A DNA stretch of 64,000 nt from [Pseudomonas] carboxydohydrogena (GTDB lineage Bacteria; Pseudomonadota; Alphaproteobacteria; Rhizobiales; Xanthobacteraceae): the NCBI RefSeq assembly GCF_029030725.1, contig NZ_CP113162.1, positions 1,982,501 to 2,046,500 on the forward strand, read 5' to 3'. Position numbers and translations under genes: made by a program. The notes below the pieces were generated by a model. That model searched no databases, was not told the DNA's origin, and was given only the letters and a program-made list of their open reading frames with translations. Within the stretch, counting starts at the first letter, position 1, and every line of letters begins with the position of its first letter. Shown one piece after another: positions 17,471 through 26,776 of the stretch.

Positions 17471-17986
17471 TTAATGCGAGAAGCTGCCGCTCGGCAACGG
17501 CGCCGGGAATGGCGACAATTGCTGCTGCTGAGGCTGAGGGGCAGCCGGTTGCTGCTGGGGCGGCGGCGGAGCGGCAGCCGGTGCTTCATCCGGCGGCGGA
17601 GCGGTGATGCTCCTGCGCTTGGCGGTACGCACCCGCTTCTTCGGTTTCTCCTCCGGCGGCGGTGCGGCGGCGGCAGGCGCCGCGTTTGCCTGACCCGCTA
17701 CAGGGGGAGCTCCCGGCGCAGCAGGGTCTGTCGCCGCGAGATCGTTTTGCTGCGCGCCCTTGTAAAGCTCCTTCGGCACGCCCTGCTCGACGCCGGGCAC
17801 GCCTTCCGGGAATACCGGATGACGTGTTCCGGGTAGCGGCTTCTTGGTATCGAGGAAGCTCAACATGTCGGTCGGATCGAAGCTGTTCGCCGCACCCCCG
17901 CAGCCCGACAGAACGCAAGCGACAGCCAGCAACATGACGCCGGTGAACGCGCGGGATACGGAGCGTCTGGGAAAGCGGACCGGCAT
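17471..17986 (-). CDS. small lipoprotein with Pro/Gln/Ala-rich tail, at the bamB position
   Basis: Predicted 171-aa lipoprotein. A basic N-terminus and hydrophobic stretch lead to the lipobox LSGC, so lipidation is expected at the Cys near residue 28. The next 50 residues (NSFDPTDMLSFLDTKKPLPG, then PVFPEGVPGVEQGVPKELYKG) look conserved in style; the last 90 are Pro/Ala/Gln/Lys-rich and disordered. It starts four bases after the TPR gene and precedes der. Many bacteria have bamB in this slot, but no beta-propeller repeats are visible here. Function unknown; a role in outer-membrane biogenesis is inference from position only. Confidence 0.75.
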   Translation of the reverse strand: MPVRFPRRSVSRAFTGVMLLAVACVLSGCGGAANSFDPTDMLSFLDTKKPLPGTRHPVFPEGVPGVEQGVPKELYKGAQQNDLAATDPAAPGAPPVAGQANAAPAAAAPPPEEKPKKRVRTAKRRSITAPPPDEAPAAAPPPPQQQPAAPQPQQQQLSPFPAPLPSGSFSH

Positions 17987-17990
17987 GGGC

Positions 17991-18635
17991 TTAGCTCTTC
18001 GCGGCCGGAGGCAGCAGCGCCAGCAAGGCTTCCGCGCGCCTGCGCAGCGTTGCCGGGCTTTGCGGATCCTCACCGATCATATCGAGCCACTTGCGCGCGG
18101 CGTCGTTGTTCTTCGCCCGCCAGGCTGACAGCGCCAGCAACTCGCGCGCGGAATGGCGGAACGTGTGAGTGCCGGAGGCATCGTCCGATAACCGCTTTTC
18201 GATGTCGGCGTAAGGCGCGGTGTCGAGCATCAGGCCCGCCGCGCGCAAACGGGCGATCTCGCGGATCGGCGCTTCGGCCTTGCCGTCATTGGCGATGGTG
18301 TCAAACGCGGCAATGCCCTTCTGCGAATCCTGCTTGGCCGCTTCCGCTGCCGCATGCAGCCGCGCCAGCGTGCTGTAGCCCTGCGCATTGCCGCTCGCGA
18401 TCTTGTCGAACGCCGCCTGCGCCTGCGCGGGATCGGTCAACGCCACCGCGGCCTCGAAAGCCTTGCCCGCGGCTTCGGCCTTCTGGTTTTCGAAATACTG
18501 GTAGGCGCGCCAGCCGCCGACGCCGGCCACGACCAGGACAATCAGCGCGATGATATGCAGCGAATAGCGGTCCCACAGCTTCTTGAGCTGTTCGCGCCGC
18601 AATTCCTCATCAACTTCGCTAAATAATTCAGACAC
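17991..18635 (-). CDS. tetratricopeptide-repeat membrane protein, YfgM-like
   Basis: A 214-aa protein with a short cytoplasmic N-terminus (SELFSEVDEELRREQLKKLW), one membrane span at about residues 27-46, and a periplasmic TPR-like helical domain rich in Ala. This matches the YfgM family (DUF2133 type), which in E. coli associates with the SecYEG translocon and PpiD. The start is a GTG: homologues begin with this SELF motif, and no ATG lies close by. It leads the unit TPR-lipoprotein-der. Confidence 0.85.
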   Translation of the reverse strand: MSELFSEVDEELRREQLKKLWDRYSLHIIALIVLVVAGVGGWRAYQYFENQKAEAAGKAFEAAVALTDPAQAQAAFDKIASGNAQGYSTLARLHAAAEAAKQDSQKGIAAFDTIANDGKAEAPIREIARLRAAGLMLDTAPYADIEKRLSDDASGTHTFRHSARELLALSAWRAKNNDAARKWLDMIGEDPQSPATLRRRAEALLALLPPAAKS

Positions 18636-18808
18636 TTAAGAAAACCCCACCGATTTTCGGCCAGCCGCCATGGCGCACCCAAAGCGCCGATCCCCTGGGC
18701 GACGCAAGCCGATACAGTAACGCTGTGGCAGCCACAAGGCAAAGCAAGGCGGATCAAAGCGTTAACCGCCGTTTTGCATAGGCCAAGCCGATAAGGGCCG
18801 GATCGTGG

Positions 18809-19642
18809 CTACTTCGGGGCTTTCGGCTTGAGGTTGTAGACGTGCTCCGGCCCCGGAAACGCGCGCGAGCGAACCTCGTCGGCGTAGTCCTGGATCGCCT
18901 TCTCGATGCCCGGGCCAAGGTCGCCATAGCGTTTGACGAACTTCGGCGCCCATGGCGACAGACCGAGCATGTCTTCCAGCACCAGCACCTGCCCGTCGCA
19001 GGCGACGCTCGCGCCGATGCCGATGGTCGGTGACGCAACGCTCTCGGTGATCTTGCGCCCCAGCGGTTCGGCGACGGCCTCGACCACGATCGAGAACGCG
19101 CCCGCCTCCGACACCGCCTTGGCGTCTTCCAGAATCATCGCGGAGTCCGCCTCGTCGCGGCCGCGCGCGCGGAATGAGCCGAGCGTGTTGATCGACTGCG
19201 GCGTGAGGCCGACATGACCCATCACCGGAATGCCGCGCTCGACGAGAAACGCGATGGTCTCCGCCATCCGCACGCCGCCCTCGACCTTGATGCCGCCGCA
19301 GCCGGTTTCCTTCAGCACACGCGCGGCGGAATGGAATGCCTGCTCTTTCGATGCCTCGTAGGAGCCGAACGGCATATCGACCACGACCATCGCCTGCTTC
19401 GAGCCGCGCATCACCGCGTGGCCTTGCAGGATCATCATCTCGAGCGTGACCGGCACGGTGGTCTCGAAGCCGTGCATCACGTTGCCGAGTGAATCGCCGA
19501 CCAGAATGATGTCGCAATATTTGTCGACCAATGCAGCAGTGTGCGCGTGATACGAGGTCAGCATCACGATCGGCTCGCCGCCCTTGCGTGCGAAAATCTC
19601 GGGCGCGGTCTTGCGCCTGGCTGCGTTTTGAATGGACATCAT
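18809..19642 (-). CDS. panB: 3-methyl-2-oxobutanoate hydroxymethyltransferase
   Basis: Transfers a hydroxymethyl group from methylene-tetrahydrofolate to 2-oxoisovalerate, giving ketopantoate for pantothenate and CoA. The 277-aa protein has the metal-binding region [25 protein letters not shown] and GHVGLTPQ, all standard. Its start overlaps the stop of the NnrU gene by one base (TGATG), implying translational coupling. Two adjacent ATGs are possible starts. panC is not next to it in this window. Confidence 0.96.
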   Translation of the reverse strand: MMSIQNAARRKTAPEIFARKGGEPIVMLTSYHAHTAALVDKYCDIILVGDSLGNVMHGFETTVPVTLEMMILQGHAVMRGSKQAMVVVDMPFGSYEASKEQAFHSAARVLKETGCGGIKVEGGVRMAETIAFLVERGIPVMGHVGLTPQSINTLGSFRARGRDEADSAMILEDAKAVSEAGAFSIVVEAVAEPLGRKITESVASPTIGIGASVACDGQVLVLEDMLGLSPWAPKFVKRYGDLGPGIEKAIQDYADEVRSRAFPGPEHVYNLKPKAPK

Positions 19643-20241
19643 CAGACTCCGACGACAGGAACGCCGATCACCAGCGGGTGGAAGGCAAAAGCGAGCGCGA
19701 GATAGGCGACGACACCGACACCGACCGCGATGAGATCGTTGCCGATGCCGCCGACCGGAATCGGCGGCGCACCGGCATCCGCGCGATGCTTCAGCGAGAT
19801 ACGATCATACACCGCCCATGCCAGCACCGAGCCGAACAGGATGATCGAGCCGAGATCGCCGTTGGCGAGAAGATGCGCCAGCGCCCACAGCTTCACGCCC
19901 GCCAGCATCGGATGTTTCAGCTTCGCGAAAATGCGGCCGCGAATGTAGGACGCCGCAACCAGAATGACGGCGGGCAGCATCAGCGCGAGCGTGAGATGCC
20001 GCATCGCCTTGGGCGGATACCAGATGTCGGTCCATTCCGTGGCGCGATAGAGGCTGAAGCCCTTGGCCGCGAGCGCAATGCCGATAACGGCGACGACGCT
20101 GTAAACCGCCTTGTAGCCACCCTCGCCCAGCCGCGCGACCAGCGAGGCCCGCAACTCACGGCGTGTCGTCAGCACATGAACGCCCAGAACAAGCGCCAGT
20201 CCCAAAATCAGAAGCGCAAAACCCATGAGAGCATCACCCAT
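19642..20241 (-). CDS. NnrU family membrane protein
   Basis: Inner-membrane protein of 199 aa with about five or six spans (around residues 5-23, 45-65, 82-100, 115-140 and 170-198). NnrU proteins were first linked to nitrite/nitric-oxide reductase expression in Rhodobacter, and the family relates to the isoprenylcysteine methyltransferase-like NnrU/MAPEG-type membrane enzymes. [19 protein letters not shown] is its most conserved stretch. It overlaps panB by one base. No denitrification gene is in the window, so a link with nitrogen oxides is not supported locally. Confidence 0.88.
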   Translation of the reverse strand: MGDALMGFALLILGLALVLGVHVLTTRRELRASLVARLGEGGYKAVYSVVAVIGIALAAKGFSLYRATEWTDIWYPPKAMRHLTLALMLPAVILVAASYIRGRIFAKLKHPMLAGVKLWALAHLLANGDLGSIILFGSVLAWAVYDRISLKHRADAGAPPIPVGGIGNDLIAVGVGVVAYLALAFAFHPLVIGVPVVGV

Positions 20242-20346
20242 CGGATCAATGGGGCTCGGGTAGCATTTTTATGGTGCACCGCGCAATGTGCCTGACGGCT
20301 GCGCCTTCACATCCCCGGCATGCCAGTCTGCGCTGGCACGCGCGGC

Positions 20347-21969
20347 TCACTCGCCCTTGCCCGCCTTCTTTACGTCCTTGATGCTGGTGAAGGTGATGCC
20401 GGGCGAGCGTTCGCGGGTATAGCCAAGATAGAATTCGTTCTTGGCCAGATACACCAGATCGCCATCGACATCCTCGGCGATGCTGGAGCCGTTGGCATTG
20501 ACGAAGGTGTCGAACACCTTGCGGTCTTCCGCCGTGAACCAGCGCGCCAACTGGAATTCGCTGATCTCGAAATCGACCGGTAGCGAATATTCCGCATCCA
20601 GCCGCGCCTTCAGCACGTCGAGCTGCAACTGGCCGACGACACCCACCATCGCGGGCGAGCCGTCGCGCGGGCGGAACACCTGCACGACGCCCTCTTCCGA
20701 CATCTGCTGCAAGGCTTCCTTCAGCTTCTTCGCCTTCATCGCGTCACCGAGACGCACGCGGCGCAGGATTTCCGGCGCGAACGACGGCACGCCGACGAAC
20801 TGGATGTCCTCGCCCTCGGTCAGCGTATCGCCAATTCTGAGCGTGCCGTGGTTCGGAATGCCGACCACGTCACCCGCGAAGGCTTCATCCGCAATGGCGC
20901 GATCCTGCGCGAAGAAGAACTGCGGCGCGGACAGCGTCATGTTCTTGCCGGTGCGCACCAGCTTCGATTTCATGCCGCGCGTCAGCTTGCCCGAGCATAG
21001 CCGCGCGAACGCGATGCGGTCGCGATGGTTCGGGTCCATGTTTGCCTGAATCTTGAACACGAACGCGCTCATCTTCGGCTCCGACGCCTCGACCTTGCGC
21101 GAACTTGAGTCCTGCGCGCGCGGCGGCGGCGCATAGCGCCCGAGCCCTTCGAGCAGATCGCCGACGCCGAAATTGCGCAGCGCCGAGCCGAAGAACACCG
21201 GCGTGAGATGGCCCTCGCGGAACGACTCCAGATCGAACGGCTTGCAGGCTTCCGACACCAGCGCGAGTTCTTCGCTGATCGCAGCCGCATCGAGATTGGG
21301 ATTGCGCCCCGCAAGCTCCTTGATCTCGATCTGCTCGGCCTGTCCGGTTTTCGCGCCGCCGCCTTCCAGCAGGCGCACGCCGCCGGTCGCGATATCGTAG
21401 GTGCCGAGGAAGTCGCGGCCGCGCCCCACCGGCCACGTCATCGGCGTTGTGTCGAGCGCGAGCGTCTTCTCGATCTCGTCCATCAGATCGAACGGATCGC
21501 GGCTCTCGCGATCCATTTTATTGATGAAGGTGATGATCGGAATGTCGCGCAGGCGGCAGACCTCGAACAGCTTGCGGGTGCGGTCTTCGATACCCTTCGC
21601 GGCGTCGATCACCATCACGGCGGAGTCGACGGCGGTGAGTGTGCGATAGGTGTCCTCGGAGAAGTCTTCGTGGCCCGGCGTGTCGAGCAGGTTGAAGACG
21701 AGATTGTCGAACTCGAACGTCATCACCGAGGTGACGACCGAGATGCCGCGGTCGCGCTCGATCTTCATCCAGTCGGAGCGCGTCGAGCGGCGCTCGCCCT
21801 TGGCCTTGACCTGCCCGGCAAGATTGATCGCGCCGCCGAACAGCAGCAGCTTTTCGGTCAGCGTGGTCTTGCCCGCGTCGGGATGGGAGATGATCGCGAA
21901 GGTGCGCCTGCGCTCGACTTCATGGGCAAGCGGAGACGCGGAATCGGCGGCAATGGCGGTGTCGGTCAT
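20347..21969 (-). CDS. prfC: peptide chain release factor 3
   Basis: GTPase that recycles release factors RF1/RF2 after termination. The 540-aa product has GTP motif SHPDAGKTT at residues 28-36, the switch segment [19 protein letters not shown] and NKMDR, and ends with the RF3-specific C-terminal domain ([17 protein letters not shown]). The start [10 protein letters not shown] is preferred; ATGs a few codons earlier exist but extend beyond the usual N-terminus. The gene diverges from sugE, so the riboswitch leader lies in its promoter gap on the other strand. Confidence 0.96.
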   Translation of the reverse strand: MTDTAIAADSASPLAHEVERRRTFAIISHPDAGKTTLTEKLLLFGGAINLAGQVKAKGERRSTRSDWMKIERDRGISVVTSVMTFEFDNLVFNLLDTPGHEDFSEDTYRTLTAVDSAVMVIDAAKGIEDRTRKLFEVCRLRDIPIITFINKMDRESRDPFDLMDEIEKTLALDTTPMTWPVGRGRDFLGTYDIATGGVRLLEGGGAKTGQAEQIEIKELAGRNPNLDAAAISEELALVSEACKPFDLESFREGHLTPVFFGSALRNFGVGDLLEGLGRYAPPPRAQDSSSRKVEASEPKMSAFVFKIQANMDPNHRDRIAFARLCSGKLTRGMKSKLVRTGKNMTLSAPQFFFAQDRAIADEAFAGDVVGIPNHGTLRIGDTLTEGEDIQFVGVPSFAPEILRRVRLGDAMKAKKLKEALQQMSEEGVVQVFRPRDGSPAMVGVVGQLQLDVLKARLDAEYSLPVDFEISEFQLARWFTAEDRKVFDTFVNANGSSIAEDVDGDLVYLAKNEFYLGYTRERSPGITFTSIKDVKKAGKGE

Positions 21970-22062
21970 GATCGCGAGCATGTGGCAGGGAAACGCCTCA
22001 GGATCAAGGAAAACCGCCCGGCCCGGCCTTGTTCCCCGCTGCCGCACGGCCTAGATAAAGGG

Positions 22063-22143
22063 GAAGCGAGGACGACCCCGCTTCTCGGCTCCGGGATTTC
22101 TCCCAGCCGTCAAATCCCATCATTTTCGCGGGGACGACCCTGC
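22063..22143 (+). promoter_or_regulatory. guanidine-II (mini-ykkC) riboswitch
   Basis: Two hairpins each present an ACGA tetraloop. The first is GAAGCG-A-GG-ACGA-CC-C-CGCTTC (22063-22084); the second is GCGGGG-ACGA-CCCTGC (22128-22143). The 43-base linker can itself fold (22087-22108: GGCT/AGCC with GGGA/TCCC), bringing the pair together. The AGGAG of sugE follows six bases after hairpin 2. Paired ACGR-loop hairpins just before sugE/gdx genes are the defining mark of mini-ykkC, which binds guanidinium as a dimer and exposes the ribosome binding site. Confidence 0.92.
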
Positions 22144-22161
22144 CAGTTGAAGGAGCGCTTC

Positions 22162-22476
22162 ATGGCGTGGGTCATTCTGTTTTTCGCAGGATTAATGGAA
22201 ATCTGCTGGGCCATCGGGCTCAAATATACCGAAGGCTTTACCCGGCTCGTTCCCTCGGTGCTGACGCTTGCCGCGATGACGATCAGCGTCATCCTGCTCG
22301 CGATCGCGCTGAAAACGCTGCCGGTCGGAACCGGCTATGCGGTCTGGACCGGAATCGGCGCTGTCGGCACCGCCATCCTCGGCATCGTGCTGTTCGGCGA
22401 TCCGGCAACCACCGGGCGGCTCGCCTGCATCGGGCTGATTATCGCCGGGATCGTCGGATTGAAACTCGCGACGTGA
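22162..22476 (+). CDS. sugE: SMR-family guanidinium exporter SugE/Gdx
   Basis: Small four-helix inner-membrane antiporter of 104 aa. [20 protein letters not shown] carries the central proton/substrate Glu13 in the Gdx-type GLMEICW context; [10 protein letters not shown] and later [11 protein letters not shown] are the third and fourth spans. The Gdx branch exports guanidinium in exchange for protons, and the guanidine-II riboswitch directly upstream strongly supports that substrate over quaternary ammonium compounds. The ribosome binding site AGGAG lies seven bases from the ATG. No guanidine carboxylase or hydrolase gene is visible nearby. Confidence 0.95.
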   Translation: MAWVILFFAGLMEICWAIGLKYTEGFTRLVPSVLTLAAMTISVILLAIALKTLPVGTGYAVWTGIGAVGTAILGIVLFGDPATTGRLACIGLIIAGIVGLKLAT

Positions 22477-22481
22477 CTCCT

Positions 22482-22566
22482 CGTCATTGCGAGGAGCGTT
22501 AGCGACGAAGCAATCCAGCTTTCATTACATCAATTTCTGGATTGCTTCGCTTCGCTCGCAATGACG
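22482..22566. repeat. long imperfect intergenic palindrome (REP/MITE-like)
   Basis: CGTCATTGCGAGGAGC... at 22482-22518 and CTGGATTGCTTCGCTTCG... at 22537-22566 form a long imperfect hairpin. The ends CGTCATTGCGAG / CTCGCAATGACG and the inner GAAGCAATCCAG / CTGGATTGCTTC are exact complements. This is a widespread proteobacterial intergenic element. It lies between sugE and livM, which converge, and could terminate both transcripts. Confidence 0.85.
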
Positions 22567-22571
22567 GAGAC

Positions 22572-23540
22572 TTACAGCGACCGCTTGAAGTAATGCGCGA
22601 TCTCGCCGACGATGCCGCGGCGGAAGGTCAGCACGCAGATGATGAACACCGCGCCCTGCATCACCATCACCCATTGGCCGAACGACGCGAGATACTGCTG
22701 CATCGCGACGATGATGAACGCGCCGACGACCGGGCCGAAAGACGTGCCGAGGCCGCCGACCAGCGTCATCAGCACCACCTCGCCCGACATCGTCCAGTGC
22801 ACATCGGTGAGCGAGGCGTTTTGCGTCACGAACATCTTCAGTGATCCCGCGAGGCCGGCCAGCGTACCCGACAGGATGAACGCCATCAGCTTGTATTGAT
22901 CGACCTTGTAGCCGAGCGAGATCGCGCGCGGCTCATTCTCGCGGATCGATTTGAGCACCTCGCCGAACGGCGAGTTGACGATGCGGTGGATCAGCAGGAA
23001 CGCCAGCAGGAAGACCGCCAGGATGAAATAGTAAAGCGTGTTGGTGTGCGACAGGTCGATGAAACCGAACAGCGTGCCCTGCGGGATGCCCTGAATGCCG
23101 TCCTCGCCGCCGGTGAACGGCGCGCGCAGATAGATGAAGAACATCAGTTGCGACAGCGCCAGCGTGATCATGGCGAAGTAGATGCCCTGCCGACGGATCG
23201 CGATCGCGCCGGTGATGACGCTCAATACGGCCGCCGCGAACACGCCGATCAGGATGCCGGCCACCGGCGGCACGCCCCACGACTTCAGCGAATAGGCCGT
23301 GAAATAGCCGGCGGTGCCGAGGAACATCGAATGGCCGAACGACAACAGGCCGCTATATCCGATCAGCAGGTTGAAGGCGCAGGCGAACAGCGAAAAGCAC
23401 AGCGCCTGCATCACGAAATAAGGGTAGATGCCGGTCAGCGGCACGGCGGCCAGCAGCACCGCCATGACGATGAAGCCGACGATCTCGTCCGCCATCGAGC
23501 GGTTCTTGGTGGGCGTCGCGTTCTCGGTGATGCTCGCCAT
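22572..23540 (-). CDS. livM: branched-chain amino acid ABC transporter permease LivM
   Basis: Inner-membrane permease of 322 aa with about nine or ten spans. The family-typical cytoplasmic loop REGQ-like segment here reads SPFGEVLKSIRENEPRAISLGY (residues 211-232), which couples to the ATPases. ALCFSLFACAFNLLIGYSGLLSFGH is the conserved N-terminal signature. It is the last gene of the livG-livF-livH-livM unit, one base from livH. Substrate is branched-chain amino acids by family, but related systems carry urea, amides or aromatic acids. Confidence 0.93.
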   Translation of the reverse strand: MASITENATPTKNRSMADEIVGFIVMAVLLAAVPLTGIYPYFVMQALCFSLFACAFNLLIGYSGLLSFGHSMFLGTAGYFTAYSLKSWGVPPVAGILIGVFAAAVLSVITGAIAIRRQGIYFAMITLALSQLMFFIYLRAPFTGGEDGIQGIPQGTLFGFIDLSHTNTLYYFILAVFLLAFLLIHRIVNSPFGEVLKSIRENEPRAISLGYKVDQYKLMAFILSGTLAGLAGSLKMFVTQNASLTDVHWTMSGEVVLMTLVGGLGTSFGPVVGAFIIVAMQQYLASFGQWVMVMQGAVFIICVLTFRRGIVGEIAHYFKRSL

Positions 23541-23541
23541 G

Positions 23542-24411
23542 TCAGTTCGCCCGTCCCGTCAGCCCTGTCGGCTTTACCAGCAACACCAGCACCATCAACA
23601 CGAAGACCACGGTGTTGGATGCCTCGGGGTAAAAATATTTGGTCAGTCCCTCGATCACGCCGAGGGAAAAGCCGGTGATGACCGAACCCATGATCGAGCC
23701 CATGCCGCCGATCACCACCACCGCGAACACCACGATGATGAGGTCCGCTCCCATCAGAGGCCCGACCTGATTGATCGGCGCCGAGAGAACGCCCGCCAGC
23801 GCCGCGAGGCCGACGCCGAGCCCGTAGGTCAGCGTGATCATCAACGGCACGTTGATGCCGAAGGCGCGCACCAGCGTCGGGTTCTCGGTCGCGGCGCGCA
23901 GGTACGCGCCAAGCCGCGTGCGTTCGATCAGGTACCAGGTCGCAAGGCAGATAACGAGCGACATGATGACGACCCAGCCGCGATAGATCGGCAGATACAT
24001 GAAGCCGAGATTGACGCCGCCGCGCAGTTCGGCCGGCATCGCATAGGGCATGCCGGAGGAGCCGAAATAGTTCTGGAAGATGCCCTGAATGACCAGCGCG
24101 AGGCCGAAGGTCAAAAGCAGTCCGTACAGGGGATCGAGCCCTTGCAGCCAGCGCAGCAGCGTGCGCTCCAGCAGCATGCCGAACGCGCCCACGATCAGCG
24201 GCGCAAGCAGCAGCGCCCACCAGTAGTTCAGGCCAAAATAATACAGCAGGAAATACGCGGTGAACGCGCCCATCATATAGAGCGCGCCGTGGGCGAAATT
24301 GATGATTTCGAGCATGCCGAAGATGACGGCAAGACCGAGACTTAGCAGCGCGTAGAACGAGCCGTTGATCAGTCCGACAAGAAGCTGTCCGTAAAGCGCC
24401 TGCATCGTCAC
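23542..24411 (-). CDS. livH: branched-chain amino acid ABC transporter permease LivH
   Basis: Second permease of the HAAT-type importer, 289 aa with about eight spans. GLINGSFYALLSLGLAVIFG at residues 13-32 is the standard LivH opening, and the coupling loop RTRLGAYLRAATENPTLVRAFG is clear. A GTG start overlaps the livF stop by four bases (GTGA); an ATG two codons later is the alternative. It forms the channel with LivM. Confidence 0.93.
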   Translation of the reverse strand: MTMQALYGQLLVGLINGSFYALLSLGLAVIFGMLEIINFAHGALYMMGAFTAYFLLYYFGLNYWWALLLAPLIVGAFGMLLERTLLRWLQGLDPLYGLLLTFGLALVIQGIFQNYFGSSGMPYAMPAELRGGVNLGFMYLPIYRGWVVIMSLVICLATWYLIERTRLGAYLRAATENPTLVRAFGINVPLMITLTYGLGVGLAALAGVLSAPINQVGPLMGADLIIVVFAVVVIGGMGSIMGSVITGFSLGVIEGLTKYFYPEASNTVVFVLMVLVLLVKPTGLTGRAN

Positions 24412-25124
24412 ACGCCGAGATATTGGTGAAGTTTCTGCATATTGGCTTCCAGCTCGCTGCTGGCGAAGGTGTCGATCACCTGCCCGTGCTCGACGACGTA
24501 GAAGCGATCCGCGAGATCCGCCGCGAACCGGAAATTCTGCTCGACCAGCAAGATCGTGAAGCCTTCCGCCTTCAGCCGCGAGATGGTGCGGCCGATCTGC
24601 TGGATGATGACCGGGGCAAGGCCCTCGGTCGGCTCGTCCAGCATCAGAAAGCGCGCGCCGGTGCGCAGGATGCGGGCGATGGCGAGCATCTGCTGCTCGC
24701 CGCCGGACAATTTGGTGCCCTGGCTGGTGAGGCGCTCCTTGAGGTTGGGAAACAGGTCGAAGATCCGCTCGACCGGCATGCCGCCCGGACGGATCGTCGG
24801 CGGCAGCAAGAGGTTTTCCTTCACGTCGAGGCTCGAGAAAATGCCGCGCTCCTCCGGGCAGAAAGCGGCGCCGAGGCGCGCGATCCTGTCCGACGTCAGC
24901 CGGATCGTTTCCCTGCCCTCGAACATCACCGAGCCCCGGCGCTTGCCGATGATGCCCATGATCGATTTCAGCGTGGTCGATTTGCCAGCGCCGTTGCGGC
25001 CGAGCAGCGTCACCACCTCGCCGGGCCGGACCTGAAAATCCATGCCGTGAAGAATGTGCGACTCGCCATACCAGGCTTGCAGGCCCTTGACGTCGAGAAC
25101 CGGCACCGCTGCTGCCTCAGCCAT
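24408..25124 (-). CDS. livF: branched-chain amino acid ABC transporter ATP-binding protein LivF
   Basis: ATPase of 238 aa powering the importer from the cytoplasmic side. Walker A is GRNGAGKST (about residues 38-46), signature LSGGEQQ, Walker B FLMLDEPTEGL, and the H-loop His or its substitute lies in ILLVEQNF. The N-terminal segment LDVKGLQAWYGESHILHGM is typical of LivF. The gene overlaps livG by eight bases and livH by four, indicating tight translational coupling. Confidence 0.94.
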   Translation of the reverse strand: MAEAAAVPVLDVKGLQAWYGESHILHGMDFQVRPGEVVTLLGRNGAGKSTTLKSIMGIIGKRRGSVMFEGRETIRLTSDRIARLGAAFCPEERGIFSSLDVKENLLLPPTIRPGGMPVERIFDLFPNLKERLTSQGTKLSGGEQQMLAIARILRTGARFLMLDEPTEGLAPVIIQQIGRTISRLKAEGFTILLVEQNFRFAADLADRFYVVEHGQVIDTFASSELEANMQKLHQYLGV

Positions 25125-25869
25125 GCCCGGCTCCCAGATAAGCTTCCTTGACGCGCTCGTCCTGCGTCAGCGTCGCGTAATCGCCCTCGGCCAGTATCTG
25201 GCCGCGGGTCAGCACCGTGATCTTGTCCGACAAGTTCGACACCACGTTGAGGTTATGCTCCACCATCAGGATGGTATGGTTGGCGGCAATGCTCTTGATG
25301 AGCGTGGCGATCTTGTCAATGTCCTCATGGCCCATGCCGGCCATCGGCTCGTCGAGCAGCATCATCTCGGGCTCGAGCGCCAGCGTGGTCGCGATCTCCA
25401 GCGCGCGCTTGCGTCCATAGGGCATTTCAGCCGCGCGGATGTCCTCGAAAGCCGACAGCCCCACGTCATCCAGGAGCGCCCTCGCCCGCTCGTTGAAGCG
25501 GTTCAGGACCGATTTCGACCGCCAGAAATCGAACGACTCGCCGTGTTCGCGCTGGAGGGCGACGCGCACATTCTCCAGCGCCGTCAGGTTGGGAAACACC
25601 GCCGAAATCTGGAAGGAGCGCACAAGCCCGAGCCGCGCCACGTCGGCGGGCTTCATCGCGGTGATGTCCTGCCCGTTATAGATAATCTTCCCTTTAGAGG
25701 GATGGAGGAATTTGGTGAGAAGATTGAAACAGGTGGTCTTGCCCGCGCCATTGGGCCCTATCAGCGCATGAATGGTGTGGCGCCGAACCTGTAGATTGAC
25801 GTCGCTGACCGCGGAAAAGCCCGCGAACTCCTTGGTCAGGCCCTGTGTTTCAAGAATATAGTCGGACAA
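25117..25869 (-). CDS. livG: branched-chain amino acid ABC transporter ATP-binding protein LivG
   Basis: Second ATPase of the importer, 250 aa. Walker A GPNGAGKTT is near residues 38-46, the signature is the LivG-type degenerate MPYGRKRALEIA, and Walker B is MMLLDEPMAGM, followed by LMVEHNLNVV. The reading starts at TTG with GGGGA seven bases upstream; no closer ATG is available. It is the first gene of the four-gene unit. No substrate-binding protein gene adjoins; a livK-like gene is at 44956-46155. Confidence 0.93.
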   Translation of the reverse strand: MSDYILETQGLTKEFAGFSAVSDVNLQVRRHTIHALIGPNGAGKTTCFNLLTKFLHPSKGKIIYNGQDITAMKPADVARLGLVRSFQISAVFPNLTALENVRVALQREHGESFDFWRSKSVLNRFNERARALLDDVGLSAFEDIRAAEMPYGRKRALEIATTLALEPEMMLLDEPMAGMGHEDIDKIATLIKSIAANHTILMVEHNLNVVSNLSDKITVLTRGQILAEGDYATLTQDERVKEAYLGAGHG

Positions 25870-26126
25870 TCAAAATCCCCGCCTTCGCATTGCAATAAGC
25901 ATCGGCATTGTTTGCCTTATCTGCCCAAGCGCCACCTGCCCTTGCCGAATATGCAGCGAATTTTCCGTACCGCGCAACGAGACCTTTGGACAGTGAGGTG
26001 CGATGCACAACTTCTCAAGTTTAAAAAAGTGGCGTTAGGAACTGCTCAACCCAATTTCCGCCTTGCGTTTGTGAATATCAGGAACATGATGGATGTTTAT
26101 CGAAGTTGATTTCGGAGGCTGTCACC

Positions 26127-26759
26127 ATGTCGGCCAAACGAGACATTCTTCCCGACGAGACCGCACCATTTTTAGGGGCGTCCATTGAAGTCGTTCGCGC
26201 CATCCAGCAGCGCGACCTTCTGAACAGGTGGCTCAGCCTCTACACGCCCCTTCAGCACGCCCCGCCATTCGAGGAATTCCGTCTCGAATGCAACGAGACG
26301 GACTGTGCGGCGGCGGTCTTCTATACCGTGAAGATCGAGAACGGCCGCCAGCGCATCATGATCGACAATGGCGGCACGCGCCTCGCCAAAGCCTATGGCG
26401 CGATCGGGATCGGCCGGGAACTCAGTGAATATCTCGGCCCAAGGCTCGCCCCCGTCATCATGCCTCTGTACGAGGAGTGCATCAGGCGCGGGCTGCCGGT
26501 CTACACCGTGTCGCGGCTGCATGACCGCGACAAACGCAAGGTCGATCTCGAACGGCTGCTGCTGCCCTTCAGCGACGGCCAGCGCATCACCCGCATCTTC
26601 GCCTCATTCGAGACGATCAGCCCCGACGGGCATTTTGAAATCGAGAAGCTCATGCGCGAGCGGCTTCCGATCGATGTCGTCCGCGCCGTGATCGACAAGA
26701 AGCTCTACTTCACGCCGCCGCCGCGAATCTCGCCGCGCGACAAGATCGAGTTCGAGTAG
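26127..26759 (+). CDS. PAS-like domain protein of unknown function
   Basis: Soluble 210-aa protein. Residues 15-150 have the style of the short alphaproteobacterial PAS-type sensors: an opening helix (QQRDLLNRWLSLY), a sheet region (CAAAVFYTVKIENGRQRIMID), the turn GIGRELSEYLGPRL, and strands around PVYTVSRLHDRDKRKVDLERLLLPF and ITRIFASFETI. No kinase, GGDEF or DNA-binding domain is attached. The start is the ATG with GGAGG nine bases upstream. It is monocistronic, with a terminator after it. PAS assignment is by pattern only. Confidence 0.65.
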   Translation: MSAKRDILPDETAPFLGASIEVVRAIQQRDLLNRWLSLYTPLQHAPPFEEFRLECNETDCAAAVFYTVKIENGRQRIMIDNGGTRLAKAYGAIGIGRELSEYLGPRLAPVIMPLYEECIRRGLPVYTVSRLHDRDKRKVDLERLLLPFSDGQRITRIFASFETISPDGHFEIEKLMRERLPIDVVRAVIDKKLYFTPPPRISPRDKIEFE

Positions 26760-26776
26760 GCTCACACGGACCTGCG

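Noticed and set aside
26038-26069. Possible EcfG general-stress promoter (GGAAC...CGTT) before the PAS-like gene
   Set aside because: The spacer is 23 bases; functional EcfG promoters have about 16-17.
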